Program-made: the position numbers and the translations under genes | In this document: piece by piece, positions 1 to 6,952 of the stretch | Layout of the letters: each line of letters starts with the position of its first letter | How positions within the stretch are numbered: the first letter of the stretch is position 1 | The notes under the pieces: generated by a model | Told to the model about the DNA's origin: nothing | Seen by the model: the letters and a program-made list of their open reading frames with translations, nothing else | Databases searched by the model: none | Assembly (NCBI GenBank): GCA_018882725.1 | Contig: VERK01000023.1 | Coordinates: 1 to 15,886, forward strand | Origin: Actinomycetota bacterium | Lineage (GTDB): Bacteria; Actinomycetota; Acidimicrobiia; Acidimicrobiales; Ilumatobacteraceae | Length of the DNA: 15,886 nt | Direction: 5' to 3'

Positions 1-15
1 CCCCCCCCCCCCCCC
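1..15. other. Poly-C run at window start
   Basis: Fifteen consecutive C bases open the window and nothing similar occurs elsewhere in it. The run has no coding role. A terminal C/G homopolymer is typical of a contig end, where poly-G read tails from two-colour sequencing are assembled into the sequence. It could instead be a true G/C homopolymer that broke the assembly. Confidence 0.6.
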
Positions 16-100
16 GAAACTTTTCCAGTACACGTCTCACTCGCTCACTGACCAAGTACAGCCGGTACTGATTCATCACGAAGTTCGACAGCGACTCTCT

Positions 101-106
101 TACATT
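101..106 (+). promoter_or_regulatory. Candidate -10 box of the surface-protein operon
   Basis: TACATT fits the actinobacterial TAnnnT -10 pattern. It would place transcription start near base 113, leaving a leader of about 30 bases that contains the ribosome binding site GAGGAG (128-133). No convincing -35 box lies at the right distance, which is common in high-GC actinobacteria. A small inverted repeat (AGTAC, 55-59; GTACT, 65-69) lies about 32-46 bases upstream and could be an operator or chance. Otherwise bases 16-143 show nothing recognisable. Confidence 0.25.
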
Positions 107-143
107 CGCCCGCACCACAACTCGAACGAGGAGATGAAGCGGG

Positions 144-1460
144 ATGCAACCAGTCGGTCAATCGATGAACACACCGAGCAAGCGAACCAAGCGATCCGGG
201 TTAGGAATCTCCACTGCGGTGCTCGTGTCTAGTGTCGCCCTGTTCGGTTTTGCACTGTCGCGACGCGATGCATCTGGCCAACCCAAAGCGTCGGTGTCGA
301 TCGAACAGTGTGCGAACGCCAACTCCACGTGCAACGCGGCCGAGCCGTCGAATTGGATCACCGGCAATCTCAACCAGAACAACTCTTCGTACCCCGAAGG
401 AACGTCGGTCCCGTACCGCGCGATCGTTTCGGGTCTGGCAGCTGGAGAGACCTATGCCGTCCGACTCGAGTGGGACTCCACCGAGTCGACCCATCACGCT
501 CTCGACTATCTGACCGACTTCGACCGCACCGAATCGGCCGCCGACCCGTGCGCCGGAGTGACGTGCGGCTCGGGGCCGGCCACTCTGGGTGTCCCATCCG
601 ATCCGAACGTGGTCGCCGGCGGGGTCACTCCGGTTGGAGGCCAGGCGTTGCATCTGTGGGGCGGGGCCTTCACTGGTTCGGGGTCATCGGTGAACAACAC
701 CGGCAACCTTTGTGCCGGAGTGACCTGCATGATCGGCGCCAATCCGTCGGCGTACTTGCTCACGGGCGATTACACCGGTTCGAGCAAGACGTCGATCGAG
801 CTCTATTTCACCGCAGCCTCGTCGACAGTGGTCCTGGCGTGGGGTGGCCACGTAGCCGCCCAGACCGACTGGGGTCTCGGCAAGTCGGCCTCGGCCCTCA
901 ACGGGTCTCCGTACCACATGCGCGTCATCGGCTTCCGCTGCTCCGATGCTTCCAACTGCAGCGTCGGCAACCAGGACCTGTCGATGAGCGCGACCGCGGT
1001 CGATCCGCCGGTGACTACGACGACCACGACGCCGGGCACAACCACAACCACCACACCCGGCACCACAACAACCACCACACCCGGCACAACGACCACCACA
1101 CCCGGCACCACAACAACGACGACGACGCCGGGCACCACAACGACCACCACACCCGGCACCACCACCACCACAACTCGACCGGCCACCACGACCACGCCGC
1201 CGACAACGAATCCTGGTGTGATCTTCTTCCCCACGCAGATTCCCGAGATCACTCAAGGCTCCGAAACCACACGTACGATCCCACCGAACGAGGACAGTGA
1301 TGGTCCCGACGGGGTCGAGGCCGCGGGCAACAACGAAGTCCTACCCGCCACCGGTTCGAACCAAACGTCCTTGACATTGCTCGGCCTCGCTCTCGTGTGC
1401 TTCGCCGTGGGAGGACTCGTCATCATCGCCATCCGCCCCGAAGACCGGCAGAGCAAGTGA
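144..1460 (+). CDS. LPATG-anchored, Thr-rich surface protein
   Basis: A 438-residue protein built for export and covalent attachment to the cell wall. A basic N-terminus (KRTKR near 13-17) and a hydrophobic segment (about 20-38) form a signal peptide or anchor. Residues 50-285 form an extracellular domain with eight cysteines in four close pairs (C56/C63, C136/C141, C190/C195, C266/C272), suggesting disulfides. This region carries segments (SVPYRAIVSGL, AWGGHVAAQTDWG, GSPYHMRVI) that I recognise from uncharacterised adhesin-like proteins of several phyla. Residues 291-356 are a Thr/Pro/Gly linker. The C-terminus has LPATG (400-404), a membrane segment (about 409-431) and a charged tail, the classic sortase signal; no sortase gene is in the window. 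The ATG at 144 is preferred because GAGGAG lies 10 bases upstream; an ATG at 165 is possible. Its stop overlaps the next start (TGATG). The ligand is unknown. Confidence 0.88.
   Translation: MQPVGQSMNTPSKRTKRSGLGISTAVLVSSVALFGFALSRRDASGQPKASVSIEQCANANSTCNAAEPSNWITGNLNQNNSSYPEGTSVPYRAIVSGLAAGETYAVRLEWDSTESTHHALDYLTDFDRTESAADPCAGVTCGSGPATLGVPSDPNVVAGGVTPVGGQALHLWGGAFTGSGSSVNNTGNLCAGVTCMIGANPSAYLLTGDYTGSSKTSIELYFTAASSTVVLAWGGHVAAQTDWGLGKSASALNGSPYHMRVIGFRCSDASNCSVGNQDLSMSATAVDPPVTTTTTTPGTTTTTTPGTTTTTTPGTTTTTPGTTTTTTTPGTTTTTTPGTTTTTTRPATTTTPPTTNPGVIFFPTQIPEITQGSETTRTIPPNEDSDGPDGVEAAGNNEVLPATGSNQTSLTLLGLALVCFAVGGLVIIAIRPEDRQSK
1014..1211 (+). repeat. Thr-Pro-Gly tandem repeat (coding)
   Basis: Degenerate tandem units of about 21-27 bases encode PGT followed by four to seven threonines, six times over, then a less regular Thr/Pro tail. 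Threonine codons vary (ACC, ACA, ACG, ACT), so units are similar but not identical in DNA. The stretch would make an extended, wall-spanning stalk and is a possible O-glycosylation target. Unit number may vary between strains through slippage or recombination. Confidence 0.85.
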
Positions 1461-2641
1461 TGACATCGACCACGATCGACTCGCGCTTTCATCCCTCCTC
1501 GGGCCGGCTACCCAGCATCGGCATCGTCAGCACCTTTCCACCAACTGCCTGCGGGCTGGCCACCTTCGCGGCTGCACTCGCCCGAGGATTCGAGACAGTC
1601 GGTGCGAGTGACATCGGAATCGTTCGCTGCGATGCCGACGGCTCACCGGTCCCCGATCATCGAGTGGTGGGCAACCTCATCAATGGCGATCACGAGTCGA
1701 TCGCCGATGCGGCGGCCGTCCTCAACACCTTCGACTGTGTCGTGCTGCAGCACGAGTACGGCATCTTCGGTGGCCACGATGGCGATGACGTACTCAGACT
1801 TCTCGATCGCATCGACGTCCCGGTCATCACGACTCTGCACACCATCCCCCTTCACCCATCACCACACCAGATGAAGGTGCTCGAGGGTGTGATCGCCCGC
1901 TCCGATCGATCGGTCACCATGACGATGGCGGCTCGTGAACGCCTTCTTTCTCAGTACTCGGTCCACCCCCACGGTGTGACCACGATTCCCCACGGTGCAA
2001 CTCTCCCCCCGCCAGTTGCACCTCCGTCACCACGGAATCCCACCGTGCTGACCTGGGGACTTCTGGGACCCGGTAAGGGCATCGAGTGGGTGATCGATGC
2101 CCTTGCCGCGGTCTCAGATGTCGTCCCCCCGATCAAGTACGTGGTCGCGGGCCGCACCCACCCCAAAGTTGCCGCCCGCGATGGCGAGGCATACCGCCAA
2201 TCCTTGATGGAACGGGCCCGACGCCACGGCGTGACCGATCGGGTCATCTTCGACGAGACGTATCGCTCGGTTCCCGAGTTGCTTGAACTCGTGTGCTCGA
2301 GCCATGCCGTCGTTCTCCCCTACGACTCGTCCGATCAGATCACCTCGGGAGTTCTCGTCGACGCAGTGGCGGCTGGCGTTCCAGTGATCTCCACGGCGTT
2401 TCCACATTCGGTCGAGTTGCTCCGGTCGGGCGCAGGAGTTCTCGTTCCTCACAAGGACCCCTCGGCAATCGCCGACGCTCTCCGCATGATCGTCACTCGG
2501 CCGAATGTCGCAGCCGCCATGCGCTCGGTCTCGGCCGAGCTCGCACCGCTGCACAGTTGGCCCAACGTCGCAAAGCGCTACACCGAACTCGCTCTCGATC
2601 TGACCCAGATGAGCAGCAACGCGATTCGGCAGCCGGCATGA
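1460..2641 (+). CDS. GT4-family glycosyltransferase
   Basis: A 393-residue cytoplasmic GT-B fold sugar transferase. The N-terminal domain starts with a motif typical of one GT4 subfamily (STFPPTACGLATF, 24-36), followed by QHEYGIFGG (97-105) and TLHT (125-128). The C-terminal nucleotide-sugar domain shows IPHG (176-179), GLLGPGKGIE (200-209), VVAGRTHP (228-235) and the acceptor/donor loop TSGVLVDAVAAGVPVIS (295-311). Length is normal for GT4. The ATG at 1460 is chosen because it overlaps the preceding stop (TGATG) and begins just before the conserved domain; reading further upstream runs into the surface-protein gene. No signal peptide or membrane segment is seen. The donor is likely a nucleotide-activated hexose, perhaps mannose given the GH130 partner, but neither donor nor acceptor can be read from sequence. 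Confidence 0.88.
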   Translation: MTSTTIDSRFHPSSGRLPSIGIVSTFPPTACGLATFAAALARGFETVGASDIGIVRCDADGSPVPDHRVVGNLINGDHESIADAAAVLNTFDCVVLQHEYGIFGGHDGDDVLRLLDRIDVPVITTLHTIPLHPSPHQMKVLEGVIARSDRSVTMTMAARERLLSQYSVHPHGVTTIPHGATLPPPVAPPSPRNPTVLTWGLLGPGKGIEWVIDALAAVSDVVPPIKYVVAGRTHPKVAARDGEAYRQSLMERARRHGVTDRVIFDETYRSVPELLELVCSSHAVVLPYDSSDQITSGVLVDAVAAGVPVISTAFPHSVELLRSGAGVLVPHKDPSAIADALRMIVTRPNVAAAMRSVSAELAPLHSWPNVAKRYTELALDLTQMSSNAIRQPA

Positions 2642-3648
2642 ACGAGTACTCGTTCCGACACCTGATCAATCTGTCCGACGACTGGGGGTTGCTCGAGCAT
2701 GCCAAGGGGCCTCGGCCACGTTTCTCACACGGCTACTGCACCGACGACAACGCCCGCTTGGTGGTCGTGGCAACACGCGATCCCAACGGCACGAGTGGAG
2801 CGTCGATACTCGCACGATTGGGTATGAGATTCGTGTTGTCGGCCCAAACACCGGAAGGCCGAACGCACAATCGCCTGAGCTTCGCCCGAATCTGGCTCGA
2901 CGAGCCGACAGTCGAAGATTCATGGGGGCGATCGCTCTGGGCCTTCGGCACGGTGATCGCTCGGAGCCGCGACGGTCTGTTGCACCAACGGGCTCTCGGT
3001 GCGTTCGAGTCGGGCATCCGACATCGCTCCGAGTCATTACGCACCATGGCCTTCGCCGCCCTCGGTGCCGCCGAAGTGCTGGATGTCGCCCCGGCCCACG
3101 CGGGAGCGCTCGAACTGATCGCCGATGCAGCCGATCTCATCTTGTCGACCGAGCGATCACCCGAGTGGCCGTGGCCGGAGCCACGCCTCACCTACGCCAA
3201 CGCCGCACTGCCAGAAGTCGTGATTGCGGCCGGAATGTCGCACCACGACGACTCGGTCGTACACGAAGGTCTGGAAATGCTGCGCTGGCTCGTTGCGACC
3301 GAAACTCATCAGGATCACTTCTCGGTAACTCCGACCAATGGTCGCGGACCAGGCGATCCGAAACCGGCGTTTGATCAACAGCCCATCGAAGTTGCAGCGA
3401 TCGCCGACGCTGCGCACCGGGCTCTGTCGGCAACCGGTGATCACGACTGGATTCGAATCATCGACATGGCTGCGCGCTGGTTCCACGGCGACAACGATGC
3501 GAGTGTTCCGATGATCGACGACATCACTGGTGGTGGGTTCGACGGACTGCATCCACACGGACGCAATCTCAACCAAGGAGCCGAGTCGACTCTGGCAATG
3601 ATCTCCACCCTCCAGGTTCACCAGAAGATGGCTCATCTCGTTCGATGA
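2638..3648 (+). CDS. Helical GT4/GH130-associated protein, probable (alpha/alpha) toroid
   Basis: A 336-residue cytoplasmic protein with no signal peptide. Conserved blocks include HGYCTDDNAR (31-40), EDSWGRSLWAFG (93-104), WPWPEPRLTYANAALPE (177-193), FDQQPIEVAA (245-254) and GGGFDGLHPHGRNLNQGAEST (298-318, with the key Asp302, His305 and Glu316). From memory of the family, such sequences occur as stand-alone proteins or as the C-terminal half of fused GT4 proteins, and are often annotated simply as glycosyltransferase. The repeated aromatic, Asp and Glu blocks resemble glycosidase-like (alpha/alpha) barrels. The exact reaction is not established. The ATG overlaps the GT4 stop by four bases (ATGA) and the stop overlaps the GH130 start the same way, so it probably acts with both neighbours on one glycan. 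Confidence 0.75.
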   Translation: MNEYSFRHLINLSDDWGLLEHAKGPRPRFSHGYCTDDNARLVVVATRDPNGTSGASILARLGMRFVLSAQTPEGRTHNRLSFARIWLDEPTVEDSWGRSLWAFGTVIARSRDGLLHQRALGAFESGIRHRSESLRTMAFAALGAAEVLDVAPAHAGALELIADAADLILSTERSPEWPWPEPRLTYANAALPEVVIAAGMSHHDDSVVHEGLEMLRWLVATETHQDHFSVTPTNGRGPGDPKPAFDQQPIEVAAIADAAHRALSATGDHDWIRIIDMAARWFHGDNDASVPMIDDITGGGFDGLHPHGRNLNQGAESTLAMISTLQVHQKMAHLVR

Positions 3649-5135
3649 CGATCATTCCTCGACCCGACCCGAACGTGCTGGCGGTTCGGACCGGCATCCA
3701 TCTGAAAGCCGACCCGAGTCGCGTGTTCGCCCGACTGTTCATTCCCGGGCAGGAAGACTTCGGGGTCACGCAGTCACGGGCCACCGCAGTTCTCGACCGA
3801 GTGCTCGAACTCGACGAGGCCGAAGTGGAGGCGGCTCTCAACGACGTGCTCCTCCGGTTCAGCAATCGCCACGACGACATCCACTACTGGCTCGATCTCC
3901 ATGCCCATCGGGTGACCAACCGGCTCGACGCACCGGTACGACTGAGCGACAACCGTTGGCGACTCATCGGCGCCTACTTCACGCACGAATTCTCGGTAGA
4001 GGGGGCCGCGCTCACCAATCCATCGGCGGTTCGTCATCCCGACCAGTCAGATGTCGAGCCCGGCTGGTGTCGATTCGCCATGAGTGCACGTTGCATCGGA
4101 GAGGGTCATCGCTCGTCGATTGGCTTCCGCACCGGTGTCGTGAACGATCTCGGTGACGTGGTCATGGATTCGGTGGCGAGTGACATCGACGTGGGCCTGC
4201 ATTCCGAGGGCCACCTCCGCCACGTCGCCTTTCGAGGCCTGCTCGAGTCGATGGGTGATCTCGGTGAGAACGCCCACCAGGTTCTCCACCAACTCGGCGA
4301 TGTATTCCAACCTTCCGATCTCGAGGAGCAACTGAATCGACTCGTGCACGATCGCGACACGTATCGAAACGCCGACGTGACGGCCCATCACTTCCGCCAG
4401 ATCGCCGATCGGTCGTATTCGGTGTCGTTCTCGGCCGACTCTCATCTCAGCGAGCGGGTCATCTGGCCGCGCGCTCAAGCCGAGTGGCGCGGCATGGAGG
4501 ACGCTCGGTTCGTCGAATTCGACGATCCCGAGATGGGCCACATCTACTTCGCCACCTACACCGCTTTCGACGGAGTGGACGTGGCCCAGCAGTTGCTCTC
4601 CACCCGCGACTTCCTCACGTTCGAGATCACCCCGGTCTCGGGAACGGCTGCTCAAGGAAAGGGTCTGGCGATCTTCCCACGCAAAGTGGGTGGCCGATTC
4701 GCCGCTCTGTCACGAGCCGACCGTGAGAGCAATTCGATCGCGTTTTCCGACCATCTCGAGTACTGGAACGAGTCGATCCCGATTCAGTTACCGCGACGAT
4801 CATGGGAAGTGATCCAACTCGGCAACTGCGGATCACCAATCGAGACGTCGGCCGGCTGGCTCGTCATGACACACGCAGTTGGCCCCATGCGCACCTACTG
4901 CATCAGCGCGTTGTTACTCGACCGGAACGATCCCGAGCGAGTGATCGGGAGTCTGGGGTCACCGCTGCTCGTGCCAAGCGAACTCGAACAGGACGGCTAC
5001 GTGCCCAACGTCGTGTACTCGTGCGGGTCGATGCGCTTCGAGAACACCCTGCTCATCCCCTTCGGCATCGCCGACCAGTCAATTGGCGTGGCCACGGCCG
5101 AACTCGATCAGGTTCTCGACCGTCTCACTGGTTGA
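3645..5135 (+). CDS. GH130-family glycoside phosphorylase or hydrolase
   Basis: A 496-residue cytoplasmic protein of the five-bladed propeller GH130 type, whose known members phosphorolyse or hydrolyse beta-mannosides. Visible family blocks are NPSAVRHPDQ (125-134), GEGHRSSIGFRTG (152-164), GMEDARFVEF (283-292), LGNCGSPIET (392-401), ALLLDRNDPERVIG (422-435) and YVPNVVYSCG (452-461). At nearly 500 residues it is longer than the classical ~320-360-residue mannosyl-phosphorylases and has roughly 100 extra N-terminal residues, as in the longer GH130-like proteins found beside GT4 genes. The phosphate-binding residues could not be checked, so phosphorylase versus hydrolase is open. The ATG at 3645 overlaps the preceding stop (ATGA). 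It is last in the four-gene + strand operon and converges on the monooxygenase gene. Confidence 0.82.
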   Translation: MTIIPRPDPNVLAVRTGIHLKADPSRVFARLFIPGQEDFGVTQSRATAVLDRVLELDEAEVEAALNDVLLRFSNRHDDIHYWLDLHAHRVTNRLDAPVRLSDNRWRLIGAYFTHEFSVEGAALTNPSAVRHPDQSDVEPGWCRFAMSARCIGEGHRSSIGFRTGVVNDLGDVVMDSVASDIDVGLHSEGHLRHVAFRGLLESMGDLGENAHQVLHQLGDVFQPSDLEEQLNRLVHDRDTYRNADVTAHHFRQIADRSYSVSFSADSHLSERVIWPRAQAEWRGMEDARFVEFDDPEMGHIYFATYTAFDGVDVAQQLLSTRDFLTFEITPVSGTAAQGKGLAIFPRKVGGRFAALSRADRESNSIAFSDHLEYWNESIPIQLPRRSWEVIQLGNCGSPIETSAGWLVMTHAVGPMRTYCISALLLDRNDPERVIGSLGSPLLVPSELEQDGYVPNVVYSCGSMRFENTLLIPFGIADQSIGVATAELDQVLDRLTG

Positions 5136-5137
5136 GA

Positions 5138-5168
5138 ATCGACAATTGACCACGGTCGACTCGTCGAT
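5138..5168. terminator. Possible bidirectional terminator hairpin
   Basis: The 32-base gap between two convergent genes contains nested inverted repeats: outer arms ATCGAC (5138-5143) and GTCGAT (5163-5168), inner arms TTGACC (5146-5151) and GGTCGA (5154-5159, one G-T pair). The inner loop of two bases is too tight unless one pair opens. There is no T-tract on either strand. Position between converging genes supports a terminator; structure alone is weak. Confidence 0.35.
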
Positions 5169-6952
5169 CACTCGACGTGCAGACCCGCCATCTCGCCGGT
5201 GGCCCGCCATTGCTCGAGCACCTTCACGAAAGCCACCGGGCCCGCTCCGAAACTGCCGTTCTGCAAACTGCGTGCGGCCGGCTTGCCCTCGTTGTTGTAG
5301 TACCCCGGGGTGCAGGCCTCGAGAAACTTCACGTTGTTCTGCGACAAGTCGACGATCGTGCGCACCCAGGCATCTTCGGCGGCATGAGTGGCCTCCACCA
5401 GGGTGGCTCCCATGTCCTGGGCCTGCCGCAACACGTACGCGATGTGCTTGCTCTGTTCGTTGAGCATGTGCGGGAAATTCACCGTGAAGCCCGACTGGAT
5501 GTTGCTGATGATGAAGCAGTTGGGGAAGCCGACCGTGTGGAAGCCGTGCAGTGTTCGCGCACCGTCCGACCACTTCTGCGTGAGTGACACACCATCACGG
5601 CCATAGATCTCGTAGCCGGCACGACGCGTGTACTCGGTGCCCACTTCGAATCCGGTGGCGTAGATCAAGCAATCGATCTCGTATTCGACACCATTGGCCA
5701 CCACTCCACGTTCGGTGATTCGGTCGACTCCCTTGCCGTCGGTGTCGATGAGCGACACGTTCGGACGATTGAAGGTCTGCAAGTACTCGTCGTGGAAGCA
5801 CGGGCGCTTGCAGAACTGCCGGTACCACGGCTTGAGCGCCTCGGCCACGCGCGGATCAGTGATCACCGAATCGACGCGAGCCCGGATCTGGTTCATCTTC
5901 TCGAAATCAGCCAACTCGAGATTGCGGGCCAGACCATCGGGCGACAAGTCGGGTGACGCTTCCTGACGCAAACGGATGAGCAGGTTGCCGATGATGTCGG
6001 TCCAGCCGTCGTTCACCAAGTCTTCGGCTGCGAACCCACCTGACACCAATGCGTTGAAGTTGTCCATCCGCTCTTGCTGCCAACCCGGCTTCAGCGATTG
6101 CGCCCACGACGGATCGGTGGGCCGGTTGTTACGCACGTCGATGGACGACGGGGTGCGCTGGAACACGTAGAGCTGATCGGCGTACTCACCCAGGTGAGGT
6201 ACGCACTGAACTGCCGTCGCTCCAGTACCGATGATGCCGATTCGTTTGCCCTTCAGCCCGACGAGACCACCTTCGGACGAACCGCCGGTGTAGGCGTAGT
6301 CCCAACGGCTGGTGTGAAACGAGTGGCCCTTGAACGTCTCGACGCCGGGAATACCCGGCAACTTGGGTCGATGCAGCGGCCCGTTGGCCATCACCACGAA
6401 ACGCGCGCGCATCTTGTCGCCCCGGTTGGTGGAGATGACCCAGCGGCGGATGGAGTCGTCCCAGCGCACTTCGGTCACTTCGGTCTGGAAGCACGAGTTG
6501 CGGTACAGATCGAAGTGGCGACCGATGGCCTGACTGTGCGCCAGGATCTCCGGTGCTTTCGAGTACTTCTCTTTCGGGATGTACCCGACCTCCTCGAGCA
6601 GAGGCAGATAGATGTACGACTCGACGTCGCACGCCGCACCGGGATAGCGGTTCCAGTACCAGGTGCCGCCGAAGTCGCCACCCTTCTCGATCACCCGCAG
6701 GTCGTCGATGCCGGCCTCGCGCAGCCGGGCACCGGCCAACAGGCCGCCGAAACCTCCACCGATGATGGCCACCTGAACCTCGTCGAACAGCGGCTCACGC
6801 TCGATGGGCGCAACGTACGGGTCGTCGAGGTAGTGGGCGAAGTCGCCCGCGATCATCTGGTACTGCTCGTTGCCATCGGAGCGCAGGCGCTTGTCGCGCT
6901 CGGCCCGGTACCTGTCGCGAAGCTGGTCGGGGTCGAAGTCGGTGGTGGTCAT
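5168..6952 (-). CDS. Baeyer-Villiger-type flavin monooxygenase
   Basis: A 594-residue FAD/NADPH enzyme that would insert oxygen into ketones (to esters or lactones) or oxidise heteroatoms. The FAD Rossmann motif GGGFGG (65-70) is followed by GGTWYWNRYPGAACDVES (95-112), the Baeyer-Villiger fingerprint FxGxxxHxxxW (F207, G209, H213, W217), the NADPH Rossmann motif GTGATA (242-247) and the ATG motif in YATGFEVGTEY (431-441). Length and an about 55-residue N-terminal extension match the steroid/cyclic-ketone monooxygenase branch better than the short bacterial FMOs. No signal peptide is present. The ATG at 6952 overlaps the stop of the upstream kinase-like gene (ATGA). The same frame stays open to 7555, but that stretch is antisense-free read-through of the kinase gene in another frame. 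Substrate is unknown; a cyclic or steroid ketone is a reasonable guess. Confidence 0.9.
   Translation of the reverse strand: MTTTDFDPDQLRDRYRAERDKRLRSDGNEQYQMIAGDFAHYLDDPYVAPIEREPLFDEVQVAIIGGGFGGLLAGARLREAGIDDLRVIEKGGDFGGTWYWNRYPGAACDVESYIYLPLLEEVGYIPKEKYSKAPEILAHSQAIGRHFDLYRNSCFQTEVTEVRWDDSIRRWVISTNRGDKMRARFVVMANGPLHRPKLPGIPGVETFKGHSFHTSRWDYAYTGGSSEGGLVGLKGKRIGIIGTGATAVQCVPHLGEYADQLYVFQRTPSSIDVRNNRPTDPSWAQSLKPGWQQERMDNFNALVSGGFAAEDLVNDGWTDIIGNLLIRLRQEASPDLSPDGLARNLELADFEKMNQIRARVDSVITDPRVAEALKPWYRQFCKRPCFHDEYLQTFNRPNVSLIDTDGKGVDRITERGVVANGVEYEIDCLIYATGFEVGTEYTRRAGYEIYGRDGVSLTQKWSDGARTLHGFHTVGFPNCFIISNIQSGFTVNFPHMLNEQSKHIAYVLRQAQDMGATLVEATHAAEDAWVRTIVDLSQNNVKFLEACTPGYYNNEGKPAARSLQNGSFGAGPVAFVKVLEQWRATGEMAGLHVE

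Noticed and set aside
1014..1211. CRISPR-like or mobile-element repeat
   Set aside because: Units are contiguous, in frame and encode a low-complexity linker; there are no spacers, terminal inverted repeats or transposase.
803..1252. Minus-strand open frame encoding poly-valine/glycine repeats
   Set aside because: It is the antisense image of the Thr-Pro-Gly repeat; GC-rich repeats keep all frames open.
308..1300. Open + strand frame of 330 codons rich in His and Asn inside the surface-protein gene
   Set aside because: It is a frame-shifted reading of the ACC/ACA threonine repeat and has no ribosome binding site or domain similarity. The true frame has a signal peptide and LPATG signal.
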